This document shows positions 20,171-32,300 of a DNA stretch of 64,000 nt, in pieces. The position numbers and the translations under genes are program-made. The stretch lies in the NCBI GenBank assembly GCA_000507305.1, contig DF240704.1:42364-106363 (forward strand), given 5' to 3'. The notes under the pieces are model-generated. The model did not search any database and was not told where the DNA came from. It worked only from the letters and a program-made list of their open reading frames with translations. Within the stretch, counting starts at the first letter, position 1, and every line of letters starts with the position of its first letter. This stretch comes from Breviolum minutum Mf 1.05b.01. Taxonomy: Eukaryota > Sar > Dinophyceae > Suessiales > Symbiodiniaceae.

Positions 20171-20551
20171 TTGCTGGCTTTCTCACTTTTTGATTTGTTT
20201 TCCATCCATCTTTACGAATGTTGCAAAAAACAATCCAATTGCACTTCTGTTAAGATCCATTTTCGGAATGGAGACGTCAGAGATGTGAGCTTGTGCAAGG
20301 CGGCTCAATCAGATCGGCTTGCGCTTTTTGCTGCTTGGCCTGTTAGTTTCCTGTTCGCTCTCATTTTTACTGTGATTGTGTTTGAGCTGGCCGTGGTGTT
20401 TGGTGGGCTGGTCCTGCTGTTTGCTACTGAAATGTTTACAGGGAACAGAGATTATCTTTGGACAGAGTATAGGAGTTTCCAACTCGAGAGCAGTTCCCCG
20501 TTTGTCCGACTTATTCTTGATGTCCGGATGCTCAGAGGCATTTGGCAATGA
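20171..20551 (+). CDS. Membrane-protein exon(s)
   Basis: The frame is open from 20171 to TGA at 20549-20551. A soluble stretch (KIHFRNGDVRDVSLCKAAQ) is followed by about 35 hydrophobic residues (WPVSFLFALIFTVIVFELAV, VVFGGLVLLFA) long enough for one or two helices. No ATG opens the frame, so it is probably an internal or terminal exon. A hydrophobic frame at 19768-20103 could be part of the same gene. Confidence 0.4.
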   Translation: MLAFSLFDLFSIHLYECCKKQSNCTSVKIHFRNGDVRDVSLCKAAQSDRLALFAAWPVSFLFALIFTVIVFELAVVFGGLVLLFATEMFTGNRDYLWTEYRSFQLESSSPFVRLILDVRMLRGIWQ

Positions 20552-20886
20552 ATTGGCACCTTGGTGCAGCATTAAAGCATATTAAAGCGTTTGTTCGGTT
20601 TACGCCCTGGCCAATGTGTTTTCAACTGGTAACCCTCGGCGATCAAGTGCTGTTGATTTTTGCGGACTGTGACTGGCCTCGGCGACCATAAATGTCCTGT
20701 GGTTTTGGGAGTCTAACATTAAGGTGTTGAGCGCACAATGTAATGCATAATGTCGCCTTTAATATCCTCTAATGATTACTGTATATACTTTGCTCCTTTG
20801 CTTCAGCAATTGTTGCCAGTTTCTTCGCAAATTCAAACAACTCTGCAACTAGTGGTCTGTAGGCTTTTGAGTAATGCAGAAGAAAC

Positions 20887-21090
20887 TTGCGTGCTGATCA
20901 GGTTAACACATACGTTTGTGACGACAAATCACGACCAGGCAGAGTCAGCTGTGCGCAGAAACTTAGCGATCAGTGCTTTTCCATGCTGTTCCGATCGCTC
21001 GCAACGATGGAGGCACTGATAGATGGTAGCGCTTGGCCCATTGGCATCCAGGCCGGTGTCGCCCCATGTTTTCAGGATTTCCCCTCACAC
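20887..21090 (+). other. Weak coding-like frame
   Basis: The frame reads QKLSDQCFSMLFRSLATMEA and GSAWPIGIQAGVAPC, then runs into TA-rich sequence. Confidence 0.25.
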
Positions 21091-21097
21091 AGGAGAC

Positions 21098-21146
21098 TTA
21101 TATATTTATATATATATATATATATATAATAATATATATATATAAG
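21098..21146. repeat. (TA)n microsatellite
   Basis: TA-rich simple repeat. Similar short (TA)n tracts occur near 13016-13034, 15100-15115, 44333-44345, 49311-49356, 51998-52061 and 59145-59172. Confidence 0.85.
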
Positions 21147-21739
21147 CATAGCAAAGGATGAGGCTTCCTGCGAAGACAGAAGAAGAAAGCACATACACTG
21201 AAACAGACGATTATAGAAGTCATAGAACAATCATGAAAACCTATTCAAATCCATTCGCGTTGGACAAGGCAGAACATCATGGTCCTATCTTATTTCGATG
21301 AGTAGCAGGATTGTGTTTTTCAGAAGGGAAATTCCCTCTTCTGAACAAGATTCGGGGTCGAAGGACATCAACAATGACCTCACGCCCGTCTCTCAGTGGT
21401 GTGTCATCCATGACGATGATTTGAATTTGAGTTAGATATTCCTACATGATCCCAAACCCACTCTAAACATGTGGCATCACAGACAACATCATGGAAGCTT
21501 GAAGAAGCACCAGGGCTTCTCATCAGTTGGCAATGGCTTTGCAGGTCGGTGGTAGCCGCAATTCAAAATTCCGGACCCATGGGCTGAGATCCTCAAAGGT
21601 GACAATGGAATGACTCACTTGACAAGTTGTTAGACCAACATTTTATCCAAGTGCATATACATACATTACATCCAAGTACATTCTATCCAAATACATTGTA
21701 TCCAAACAACACCCAGACATCTGGAATTAATATGTATAT

Positions 21740-22078
21740 ATTTTTTATGTATACATATGAATATGTTACATGGCATTCTAGAGAATCATATGGAATTACA
21801 TGATTGTACGGAATGAATTTAAGAATATTCAAGACATCCTTCATGCTCAGATCGTCTGTCAAGGCCATGCGCCTACAATGGCCGGCAAGAACATCCCTCA
21901 TGATTTTAGGTCGGCTGGGCTTCTTGTTGTTGCTGTTGTTATCGTCGTTAGTTGTTGGTGTCCAACCCATCCTGACGGGATTCCTCCATGCTCGATGAAA
22001 GGCAGCCCGATTTGCGCATCGCCATTGTGAGTTTATGCGTCCTGCAGCCCAGGAAATTTTCAGAGAAGGACCATTCAT
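21740..22078 (-). CDS. Minus-strand exon, unknown protein
   Basis: The minus frame reads FHRAWRNPVRMGWTPTTNDD, then an Asn-rich linker and RDVLAGHCRRMALTDDLSMK followed by DVLNILKFIPYN. The plus frame opposite is Leu-rich and probably the shadow. Exon limits are not fixed. Confidence 0.35.
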
Positions 22079-22859
22079 CGGTTTTCAAAAACGTGCGGCA
22101 ACTTCTGAAAACTCTAGCAATTTCTGTAGGGGTGTTCCAAGTCTCTTTTTCTTGAGTTAAAGAGTTAAAGAGTATTTATTACACTATCTGGGAAGCTTGA
22201 CCTGCTATCTGCTGAAACTGGAAAGCACCTGTATTAGCTGATCTCTTTCAATCTTTTTCCTAGACTAAAAATTGGATTGTCGCGGGAGCAACTTGATGGC
22301 TGATCATGCGAGCACTGGGGCTCTTGCAATCTTGACTGAAGAGTAAGTACCAGCATCTTACATGACATTGTATATATACAAATATATACACTTATACACT
22401 ATAGACTACAGAATGACTATCCATCAAAATCCACTTCTGCATACATTTATTGTTATCAAAATGAGGTGTCACCATTTGTCGCCTGCCTTTGGTTTGTCTC
22501 ACTGGAATCGATGACCCTGATTCGATCATTTGCTTGATCCATGCCATGCCCGTGCATTGATTGAACTGGTTCAAGAACGTAGATGGAAGTAAGTTATTTC
22601 AAGTCCTCGTGGAGCAATCACCACAGCACGACTTGCTAACTTGCCAACTTGCATTGCCACATCATCAGCACAACATATGGCTGCACCCACACATGGAGGT
22701 TCTGGGAACACATAGAGACCTCAACCTCTTTGTTCTGCTGGTTGTCTTTTGAACTGTTTGTTTGGATTTTCAGGACACAGCAGATCTTGCAGTGTAATCC
22801 AGTGTCATCCATGATCTCAATTATTTGAATGCTTAGCATCCGATGGCATCGTCTTATGA

Positions 22860-23045
22860 ACGCTGCAACTCCGAGTACAGCTATGGGGGGGACATAGCTG
22901 GCAGATACCCAAGACTGACCTCACAACTCCTTGGATCGACGCTTCCTCATGCTTTGTCCTCGCCATGTCTCCCCCGCAGTCGATGCAGGAGCAATCCCAT
23001 CGTCACGGGAACACTAGCGTCTCTGGAGATGGAGCCAATCTTTGA
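22860..23045 (+). CDS. Terminal exon, unknown protein
   Basis: The frame reads LQLRVQLWGGHSWQIPKTD, TTPWIDASSCFVLAMSPPQS and EQSHRHGNTSVSGDGANL before TGA at 23043-23045. It has good codon periodicity. A competing ATG frame (22843-23064) covers the same bases; I prefer the first on codon use, without a calculation. Confidence 0.4.
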   Translation, partial: TLQLRVQLWGGHSWQIPKTDLTTPWIDASSCFVLAMSPPQSMQEQSHRHGNTSVSGDGANL

Positions 23046-23494
23046 ACGTTCTGATACAATGTAATATATCACCTGTGATTTTATGGAATGCAGGAGCTTT
23101 GAGCTTTAGACTGAGTCATGATTTGTTTATATAAAAGTTACATTTGACATACTACCAAAGGAATACTCTCTCGCTCTGTCCATCATCTACTTTATGCCGC
23201 TTTCAAGGAAGCCAACACCCCAACCCCTCAATCACGGAGGTTCATTCTTTTGAGACTTCCAACTTGATGAATACATTCACACATGAATAGAGTAATATGA
23301 ACGGTCCAATAGCTCATGATGAGAATCCCGTGTATGATGTAGATGTGCAAGTATGGTGATTTATATGTAATTTGATTCGGATCATTTGCCACAACAATGT
23401 CATGTATTTGTTTGGGATTCACTATTCTTTTCAGCTTCTTTGATAGGAATCCACCACGACCAGAGCCTCTTATCATCCTATTTGCTGACCCAAG

Positions 23495-23741
23495 AGGTTT
23501 TCGTCTCACTTTCCGCTTGCGACACTTTTTTGGAGGACCTAGAAGCCCTCAGCGCGGCAGAGATACGCCGGCTCTTGACACGAGAGGGTGTGAGTGTTTT
23601 GGCTACTGAGGGAACCCGGAGGGGGAAACCTCGGGGAAATATGCATCTTCCAGGAGCCTTGATTAGGTTTCATGCTGACTTAGATTTGGGCAAATATGAG
23701 ATTCCAGAAATGGATGGCAATCTGAATGTTTTGCGATTCAG
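23495..23741 (+). CDS. Coding exon, possible 5' part of the KH gene
   Basis: The exon lies between ...GCTGACCCAAG and the donor CAG|GTTCAA at 23741/23742. It encodes DTFLEDLEALSAAEIRRLL, REGVSVLATEGTRRGK and FHADLDLGKYEIPEMDGNLN. An acidic helix with an AAEIRRLL core suggests a SAP-like or scaffold helix. I suspect it is an N-terminal exon of the multi-KH gene downstream, by position and strand only. Confidence 0.45.
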
Positions 23742-23772
23742 GTTCAATTCGCACCCAAATGTTCGGATTATT

Positions 23773-23812
23773 TTATTGTATTGTATTGTATTGTATTGTA
23801 TTGTATTGTATT
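23773..23812. repeat. (TTGTA)n pentanucleotide repeat
   Basis: About eight tandem TTGTA units, just inside the putative intron that follows the exon ending at 23741. AT-rich sequence follows to ~23970. Confidence 0.9.
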
Positions 23813-24051
23813 ACGCATATTACGTTGATGTCATAGTATATGATCTTATATTCTATGATATTATACTATTATTACATTACTGTATATAATATATAGTATC
23901 ATATTATAGACGTTAGATTTGTATAATTATATGATATACATTACATTATGCTGTATTATATGATATTCTGCATATCGAAAAGACTCGAATCGAAAGCTCG
24001 CTACATTAGCCTGTTTACATCATCTCAAATTTCATCGACCAATAGCGATAT

Positions 24052-24249
24052 ATGAACCAAGGCTGCCGCGGATGCATTGAGAAGACGGACTTTGTGCCAC
24101 TCGCATGCAGTCCCAACATCACCCGCGAAGAATGTAGTTCACTTAAGCAACACCCGAATGCTAAAGACATTACTGCTGAACTTGCGAACAAAAAACATTG
24201 GTGCATCATCTATAAATCAACTGGTTGGGGAAACTCACATAGAACCTGA
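24052..24249 (+). CDS. Short Cys-containing ORF
   Basis: ATG 24052 to TGA, 65 residues (CRGCIEKTDFVPLACSPN, ITREECSSLKQHPNAKD). Five Cys residues. It could be a spurious ORF. Confidence 0.25.
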   Translation: MNQGCRGCIEKTDFVPLACSPNITREECSSLKQHPNAKDITAELANKKHWCIIYKSTGWGNSHRT

Positions 24250-24711
24250 GATTCACTCTGAGGAAAGGACAATCATGTACAAAAACCTGAATTTTGGGAT
24301 TCCATATTACTTTTCGGGGTGTTCCAGTTAATCCAATGTTTCAGTATGTTCCAGTAGTCATAGAAGTTGATCACATTTCAGAAACTCCTTTAGCTGAAAC
24401 ATTTTGAATCCAAGGCGGCTCGCAGCCAAGACGTTTGGACTCGATGGTCGGTTCCCCAGGGCGGTTCTCGTTTGGACAATTCCGGTAGAGGCCTACAACA
24501 GACACACCGAGGTTCACAGCCAGAAGCTAAGCCGCCGGAACCAGCTGAAGGTGGGTTGCAGTGCCGAAAGTAGAAAGGTTCCTTTTTTAGGAAGGTCAAT
24601 GGCAGGTCATGTGGGTCCATGTACGTCCTTCTGTGCATGTGATGAACCCGCTGAATCCTCCTCAGATTTACTCCCTGAAACGAGACGTGAGATTGGACAA
24701 GAGATATGGTC

Positions 24712-24727
24712 GTTGCTGTTGTTGTTT

Positions 24728-24787
<60 letters not shown>

Positions 24788-24790
24788 ATG
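24712..24790. repeat. (GTT)n microsatellite
   Basis: A nearly pure GTT array of ~75 bp. Frames through it give poly-Leu, poly-Val or poly-Gln and should not be annotated. Confidence 0.95.
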
Positions 24791-24855
24791 ACGATGTCGT
24801 CGACGACCTGGGTGTTGATGACGATCCACCTTCTGTGATCCACTCTGCCCCCCAG

Positions 24856-25181
24856 ATGGTGAGCGAAGCCCTAGCTCCGGCAGCGTTCGCTCTGATTGGA
24901 GCGAGGAAGCCCTTAAGGCGAAGGCCAACGACGCCAAGGCGCAGAAGGTGCGCTTCAAAGTTAATCAGAAGCGAAAGCGAGCAAACAAGGAAGATGAATC
25001 CAACAGTTTTTACGTTCTTGTAAGAGTTGAGTGGAGTGATGGTACTAGCTTACTAGCGGCACAGAAAGGTGATTGTTTTCTCCAACACTCATCCATGCAG
25101 GAGGCCAAAAAGAGCCCCCGTCGTAGCCTTGTCAGCATGGAAAGCCATCCCCATGCTGTGAAGGGCGAATCACTGAAATAG
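24856..25181 (+). CDS. Basic terminal-looking exon, possible KH-gene N-terminal part
   Basis: After an acceptor (CTGCCCCCCAG) the frame reads GSVRSDWSEEALKAKANDAK then VRFKVNQKRKRANKEDESN. It continues to SFYVLVRVEWSDG and ends at TAG 25179-25181. The lysine-rich RFKVNQKRKRANKED segment looks like a linker just before a KH-type domain. It could be an exon of the multi-KH gene whose true donor lies near ~25007, with the rest intronic. Confidence 0.45.
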
Positions 25182-26344
25182 AGTTCGAGTATATGAGCTT
25201 TTCAAAAGCAATCAACTTCTATGCAAATATGTTGAATTTTGAATTTTGCTCATTCTATCCCTGTTCGGGCATACATTCATACATGGACAGATACGCCTAT
25301 GCACTATCCGCCGTCTCCGCACATATCCGTGCACTTCATATCATCCCTCTCTGGGCGATTAGCAAAACATATAATCATTATTCATCTGGAATATTGGATC
25401 TCAACCATTGGAACAATTCACAAAGTCTCAAACTGCGTATTTGAATCACTTAGGATTCCAAGGTGTCGTGGATTCAGAAGATATCAGAAGATTACATTAA
25501 AAGTTTGGTCGAGGTTCTACAGGCTTAAAGTTTCAAGCTTGATAAGAATTGTATATCCTGCTAGATATGTTGAGAGAATAAAGCACCACTGATAATTTTG
25601 ACTTGTCATCATTATCAACACACGTGTCATAAAAAATTCATGTCTTCCCTCGAGAGCTTCATCTTTTGATTGGTTCAATCAAGCACCTCTCGCACTATGA
25701 CCTAGTATACTTTCATTTTCACAGCTTCGAACTGACACCGAGTTGAGCAATTACACTTCGGATGTCACAAATTGTACTGCGAAGTACCACCCCCCAACAT
25801 TTCCCAAACAATTTTTGACAAGAACAGATGCCAGCTCATAAGTGTGCATACGAACAGCTATTGGAGTAGTTACAGCCCGAGGTAGAAGAGATGATAGTCG
25901 TGACTTGAGTCCAAGCCAAATGAGACCAATCGTTTCTTGGCCGCGAGACCTTCGTAGGACATGTCAGGACAACGCAATGCACTCTATACCCGGCACTCTT
26001 GGGTGCTCATATCATAGACCTCTCACAACAAGTTTCTCTCTTGTGTATTTTTGTGAACTCCACATTTGAGGACTGGACGGTTGATTCCATGTATCTTGGC
26101 AGCAGCTGTTGACTTGGACCTGGTGACTGAGCTTAACATACCTGAGACACAGCTCACCTATTATCAAATGTACTTAGTGTATGTAAGTGTCGAAGCTGTC
26201 CCTTGCACTCTGGAATTTGGTGATTCAAATAGAGCAGTGGAACTGAAGACGCATCAAACTGGCTATCATCTATCATCGCTGTTCAAGTATTGCCTTCTTC
26301 GAAATTTGTAAATTTTCAATAGGCGTGGTATGCTATGACCCTGA
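25182..26344. other. Gap, weak frames only
   Basis: Frames at 25239-25592 and 26066-26311 are open but lack convincing splice sites. Confidence 0.3.
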
Positions 26345-27099
26345 AGGTTCTTTTGGAAGGTAAAGCGGACAGCCACATGCGACCTTCCAAGGAAGATCAG
26401 CGCTGATGACGCAGCAGCTCTGACCTTTGGTGCGGGTGGCCGCACAGTGGAGCGAATCCAGAGGGTTTCAGAAGCAGAAGTGGAGCACCCTGGCGGCACC
26501 ATAGGGACCAGCAAGGGGTGAATGCATGGATAATCGGATAATCCCTTTGAAACGTGAACTGTACGGAGAAAGTAGCGAAAAATTCGAAACTCACAAAGGA
26601 GGCAGACACTGTAGTCCTAAGTGGCGTGGAGATGCTATGTTGACCGAGTTGACTGTGGTACGATCTTCCTATTTCACACGGTTCCACCATGTTCCACCCA
26701 AAGTCCACGACAGATTTGACAACTACCAAAAGGGCTCCACAGATCGAGGGAATTGGGTGGTGGGCTGGCGTGCTGAGAAAGCTTTGGTTGATTTTCACTG
26801 GTGCTTATTTATAGTGTTCTTCACTTCAATTCAAACGGCCCATCAGTGGCCCTTCAGATATTTAGGATCAAGAAATGCAGATACATGATGTTATACATAC
26901 AAGTTTGGACCATGGACTGGGGACCCGAGCTACCTGCTTGGTACCGCCACTGCGATGAGCACCACCAGCAACATCAGCCCCAACTTTGTCGGGAGGCTCT
27001 TGGACAAAGAACTCATCTTGGAGGTGCGTGGTACCGACAAGCAACGAAGACGTGCCAAGAGCCTCAGCAGCGACAGTGATCATCTCAGCAAGTCAAGTG
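26345..27099 (+). CDS. KH gene: first recognised exons
   Basis: 26345-26521 reads KVKRTATCDLPRKISADDAA and LTFGAGGRTVERIQRVSEAE, with a GxxG-like GAGG loop, and meets TGA at 26519-26521 unless spliced earlier. 26904-27099 reads WTGDPSYLLGTATAMSTTSN, RLLDKELILEVRGTDKQRRR and AKSLSSDSDHLSKSS before a G|GTCAGT donor. An overlapping ATG frame from 26526 (LKRELYGESSEKFETHKGG) is also open to 26888; its relation to the gene is unclear. Confidence 0.45.
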
Positions 27100-29320
27100 G
27101 TCAGTGAATCCCTACTACCAAAAAGTAGGGCTGGGAAAGGAGAGGAGGAATAAACTGCATCCCTTTTCCAAGTGGCAAGACTTGGCTTGGCAGCTTTGAA
27201 ACGTAGCAAACCTTGTGTGGATTTGACTGCAGCACAGGCATTGTTTGGACAGCAAGCTTGCCCTTTCCCATGATTTTGAGCCAAGGAAATATGCCAACAT
27301 AGATGCTCAGTTGCAAGGGATACAGATACAGTTCATCATCTTTGCAAGGCAAGAGTTCCATCAAGCATGTGGCCAGGTTGCCAAAACAATTCTGTTTGAG
27401 CATTCCCCTGTACCTTTTGTTGCCATACAGTCCATACATACATGGACTTTTGTAAGAACATGCTTCCAGTTGATAGAACTGAGATCATGAAGCAGCGAAT
27501 GGGCACGGGCCTTGGATTCTACCGGCTTGCAAAGGAGACGCTTGAGCTGTTTCCAAGCAGTGACAGCGAGTTTATTACAGTACATCCTCGCAAACGTAGA
27601 CTGGTTTATTTTCATATTAGAAAGATGTACCGACTTTGTTGGTTAGATGACTCTTCAAGTCCAACTGTGCTAAGGCACAAGTTCACAGCAGTTTTGCACC
27701 CTCTGGGGCAGAGACTTGCCAAGTGTCCACTGCAATGCACATTGAGGCCCAAATATGATCACGGAGGACTTTGAAGATGGTGATCTGACCATTCTGTTGG
27801 TTCCACCGGATGTGGCCCCTCAGCTTTCAGACTATGGAAATTCGTGTCGGTGTGGGGTTGGAACCTTAGCAATCTCTACGACAAGTGGTGTAGATGAAGG
27901 CACTTCTAACACCTTCTAACAGTATTCCAGCTTACCAACTATCTTCCAACCGAGTTGAACACTTCTAAATCATTTCGATATGCCATGATGTGCGGTTTGT
28001 AAGGCTTTATGCCATGACCTATCTAAGTTGCACCAAGCTTTGCTGCACCCTCAGCATTTGACTGACTAGATAATGCTTCAGGTTGGCTATGTTCAAGGGC
28101 AAGGTGGAATGGTGCTTCGTAGCATCGAAGAGGAATGGGGCACCCTAATGGAACCTCGGCGATGAACGGGAGTGGACTCCCATTCCCTAGCCAGTGCTAA
28201 GCCCCACCAAATCTCCAATCCATCGTACTTACTGTGAGCATACATCGAAGACCGGACATGCACAGTGCTGACAGTCAATTGCTTTCCAGGTCTTCATTGA
28301 TAGTGACCTATCAAAAGCTCAACGGCTGGCTGTTTTTGGCAACCTGGCAAAAAAGAGAGGGCGCTTACCTTCATGCTCTATAGTTTAGAGGGCTGAAACA
28401 TCATTTGTCATTAGGTGCAGGATGATGCCGTAAGTTGCCTTTGATTGCCTGGCTGATCTCAAGCAGGGTCAGACTTTGAAAACATTTGATGGCACCTGTC
28501 ATCAATGAAGTTGGAGATATCATGCAAACTGCTAACGTTCAGATAGACTCAAGATCATTCCACCAGACGTGCGCAAACTGTGTCTGATGTGCCTAGGGAG
28601 CATCCGTGGTCGCCGTGGGAGCGAACTGAAAGTCTTGAGCGCCATTGAAACCAAAATGGGTGGCTACTTTGCATCAGTGCGCGATTCAGTTCCTCGGACT
28701 GTGGGAGTTGAAGTCCCAATCCTGCAGGAAGGGTAAGTCACCACCAGTGGCTTGCACTGCATGTCGAAATAGCAGTAGAAGTAGTAGCAGTAGCAGTAGC
28801 AGGAGCAGAACAGGAGGCAGAAGAAGATGAAGAAGAACACAATGAAGATTAAGATGAAAATGAAGATGAAGATGAATAATACTACTAATGATAATAATAA
28901 GAACAATATGATGGTGATGATGAAGAAGAAGGACACAATGAAGATGAAGGTGAATAATGATAAGACATAAGAAGATGAAGATGATGAAGGAGAACACAGT
29001 GAAGATGAAGATGAATATAATGATACTAAAAATAAGAAGAAACCGAGAATGAGGAGGACGAGGAAGAAGAAGAAGAAGCAGAAGAAAAAGAAGGAAAAGG
29101 AGGAGAAGAAGGGGAGGAAGAAGCAGAAGGGAAGGAATAACAAACATAATGATACTAAAAGTAAGAAGAAACTGAGGAGGAGCAGGAGGAGGAGGAGGAA
29201 GAAGAAGAAGAAGAAGAAAAANGAGGAGGAGGAGGAGGAAGAAGAAGAAGAAGAAGAAAAGAAGAAGAAGAAGAAGAAGAAGAAGAAGAAGAAGAAGAAG
29301 AAGAAGAAGAAGAAGAAGAA

Positions 29321-29374
<54 letters not shown>

Positions 29375-32300
29375 AAAGACGAGCAAGAAGAAGAAAAAGG
29401 AGAAAATGATGAGGAGGAAGACTTTGAAAATTGAATATGACACATACGCCGTTCTCAGAGTGCTGACATCTCAGGTGATCAGCAGAGACAAGTTCAAGGT
29501 CAGATGCAAGTGGATGAAGTCAAGGGATGGCAAGTTTCATTTTGCCTCTGCCTGTTTTTCTCCATAACTTTGAATATTTTAATGCAAGTTCCCAGTGCCT
29601 CAATCATGGTGCCTTCACTGCAGGATCCCACAAAAACATGGGGCACAGTTTCTCGGCGGCAAAGGCAACGCAAATTCCTCCCAAGCCAAGATGAAGCATG
29701 AACTTTGAAAGAGGAATCGGACTCTTAATGGCCGTCAATCTCACTTATTTGCTACACCGAGGACACCATGACTTTCAGAGATGAAGGGGAAATCTCCTAT
29801 GCCTTGGGCAAGCAGGGTGGTACCAGGCCAGTGGTGGGCGTAAAGGGAAGCTTGCCAGCTGAATTTTGCGGTGAATTTTGACAGTGTTCTCCCTAAATCT
29901 CCCTAAGGGACGATTCATGTGAGTGGGATTCGAACCAACCCGACAAAAGGATTGCCAGGATAGACCCAATTGGAAAGGTGCCAGCTAGTGTCAGGCTTCA
30001 GTTGTATGTTCTTCTCGTGTAGGAAGAAGTTGGAGCGTTCATCCGGAGCCATTGTCCAGTACGTGGCAAGGTTGCAATGAGAGGTATGGACCGAGGGATG
30101 CAATGCAACTTGGGGTGTGTAAGCAGCGTGCAACGACTTTCTTCCCACACAAAGAATGGCCCGATGTTGTTTGATTATGTTTGAATCAATTTCACACGGC
30201 TGCAAGACCTGCAGCAACACCCACAAGCGCAATGGGAACACATCATTTGCATTCATTTGAGCAGCTGAATTACAAAGGGAACATGGGATGGAGCGTCAAG
30301 TAGTCGCGTATTGGATCAAGCTTCCACTCATCGCCTCTTGATTCATAGATTTGTCTTGCTTTGAAGAATTTTCACTCTCATTGCTTCCAAGAGTTGCTTG
30401 TCAGCTTCTACCCTTGATTTTTGCTTGAGCTTGGGCCCGGACCAAATATCCTCCAACCCAGGTAGGCATGGTGGCTGTCGTTTCTGGCACGAAATCTGAA
30501 CGCTGTCGTGTTCGGGAGCAGCTTGGATAGGATGGGCATGGGAAGCTTCGTCCAAGTTTGGGGGTCAACGGCATCAGGAAGTTAGGGCAGCACGAACTCT
30601 TTTTTTCTGAATGATTGACGGCTGAAAGTTTCACGTGATTCTTCTGCTACCAGTTGTATTGAATCTATAGTCTGTGCAAGTAATACAGAAATACAAAGAC
30701 AATACATATATTAATGTATTAGATTTATAGAGTGTGAACATGGAGACATAGTCTTTGTCCATGAAGTGCTGGGCAAATCTAAGGTACATGAAGTGGCTCT
30801 TTCAACAACTAGAAGGCCCGGTCTATGTGGCCGGCTGGGAGGAGCGAGAAGACTGCACTGTCGTGGACATACCAAGAGCCCTGGCTGAATCAGGAAAAAG
30901 GCGCATAGGCCTTGAGGCATTGAGTCCAAACACACAAGAAACATAGAACTTGACCGAACACCTAAGTCGCAGTGTAGATTTTTCAGCGTTTTCAAGTTTT
31001 AGGAGCCTTTCCCATTTACACATCAATGATATTTTCTTAGCATGGGACAAATCGCAACGAGGTGATTGCATTGGATACATTACAGGTGCTTTGGCGGCAG
31101 AGTTTTTAGAGATGCAACTCATTGTGGTTTTGCAAAACGTTGTGGCCCGATTCACCCTGAGGAAATCGAAGAGCCACGTTGGGCCTCATGGAGGAGGACG
31201 GTTTTTTTTGGAGGGATAGCAAGTATAGTTGTGTTTGTTGTAGCTGCCCAGAACAGCTCTGTCATTCGCCTTGAAATCTGGAAGTTTAGATGGAATTTCA
31301 AAACAAAGACATTAAGAGTCTAAGAGTGATAAGTTTGATAAAAGATATGTTCATATTCTAAAAAAGATACTAGAAGAGTTTGCAGTTTGACAGAAAAATG
31401 AAAGCCCCTCCCCAGCGGCAGGAGTGGGGAACTCTGATGTTCTTCATGAGTGCCTTGGAGGCATTGGTTGGAAAAGCAAAACATTCGACGAAGTGAAAGC
31501 GTACATTTGGATACTCGGAGATAGACTGACTCCTCTTTTAGAAGATAGAGACAGCAAACAAATGGCAATTTGACCATCAGCCACGCATAACTTGCGCATG
31601 TTTGGCATTTTTGGTACCTGTAAGACTCTATGGCTCTGTGGCTCATCTATTGGTCCATTGGCACTTCTAAACTCTAAACCGAGGTGAGGAAGGGGGCCGT
31701 GGACGAGGCGGTGGCACCGAGAGACTAGCAATCTTTGGAAGCTAAACTGCAAGGGATGGAGCGCTGGATGATGGATGCTCCGGTCTTGGAAGATGTCAAG
31801 AAGAGGCATAGGACAGTTGAAATGGCATGATATAAGAGATCAACAAGTCGTGACCCAGTTTAGGTGTAAAGACCCACGAATTTGTGCAAGGATTGAATGA
31901 TCAGCTCGTTCTAGGATCCATCAGATGCAAATATTTGGCACTTTGAAGGAGCGGCTTCTTATGGACTGGGGTATGTAATAATATGTAACCATAATATACT
32001 ATATATTCCACTTCACTAACATTACGTTAGTGTGTGTGTTGAACATTACTGATAGGAGAGCTCCCAACTTTTAGAGGGCAAGCCCCACCAATGTCGTGGG
32101 AGAGTAAGACACGACTGACAGATGCGATGCCTATAACTGAGGACCGCAACGTCCACGCACCTTGACGAATTTAGTGTATTGAGGAGCTACAAATCAACTC
32201 TTTGAAAATGTAAACATGGCGCAGGCTGCAAATTGATCATCGTATAGAGAGCTGTAATCGAGTCCCAATACCGTCCCAACCATATGTCTTCATGGGTTGT

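Noticed and set aside
28664..29567. Very long open frames on both strands (poly-Ile/Phe/Ser, poly-Glu/Lys)
   Set aside because: They are translations of the purine microsatellite, which lies in an intron.
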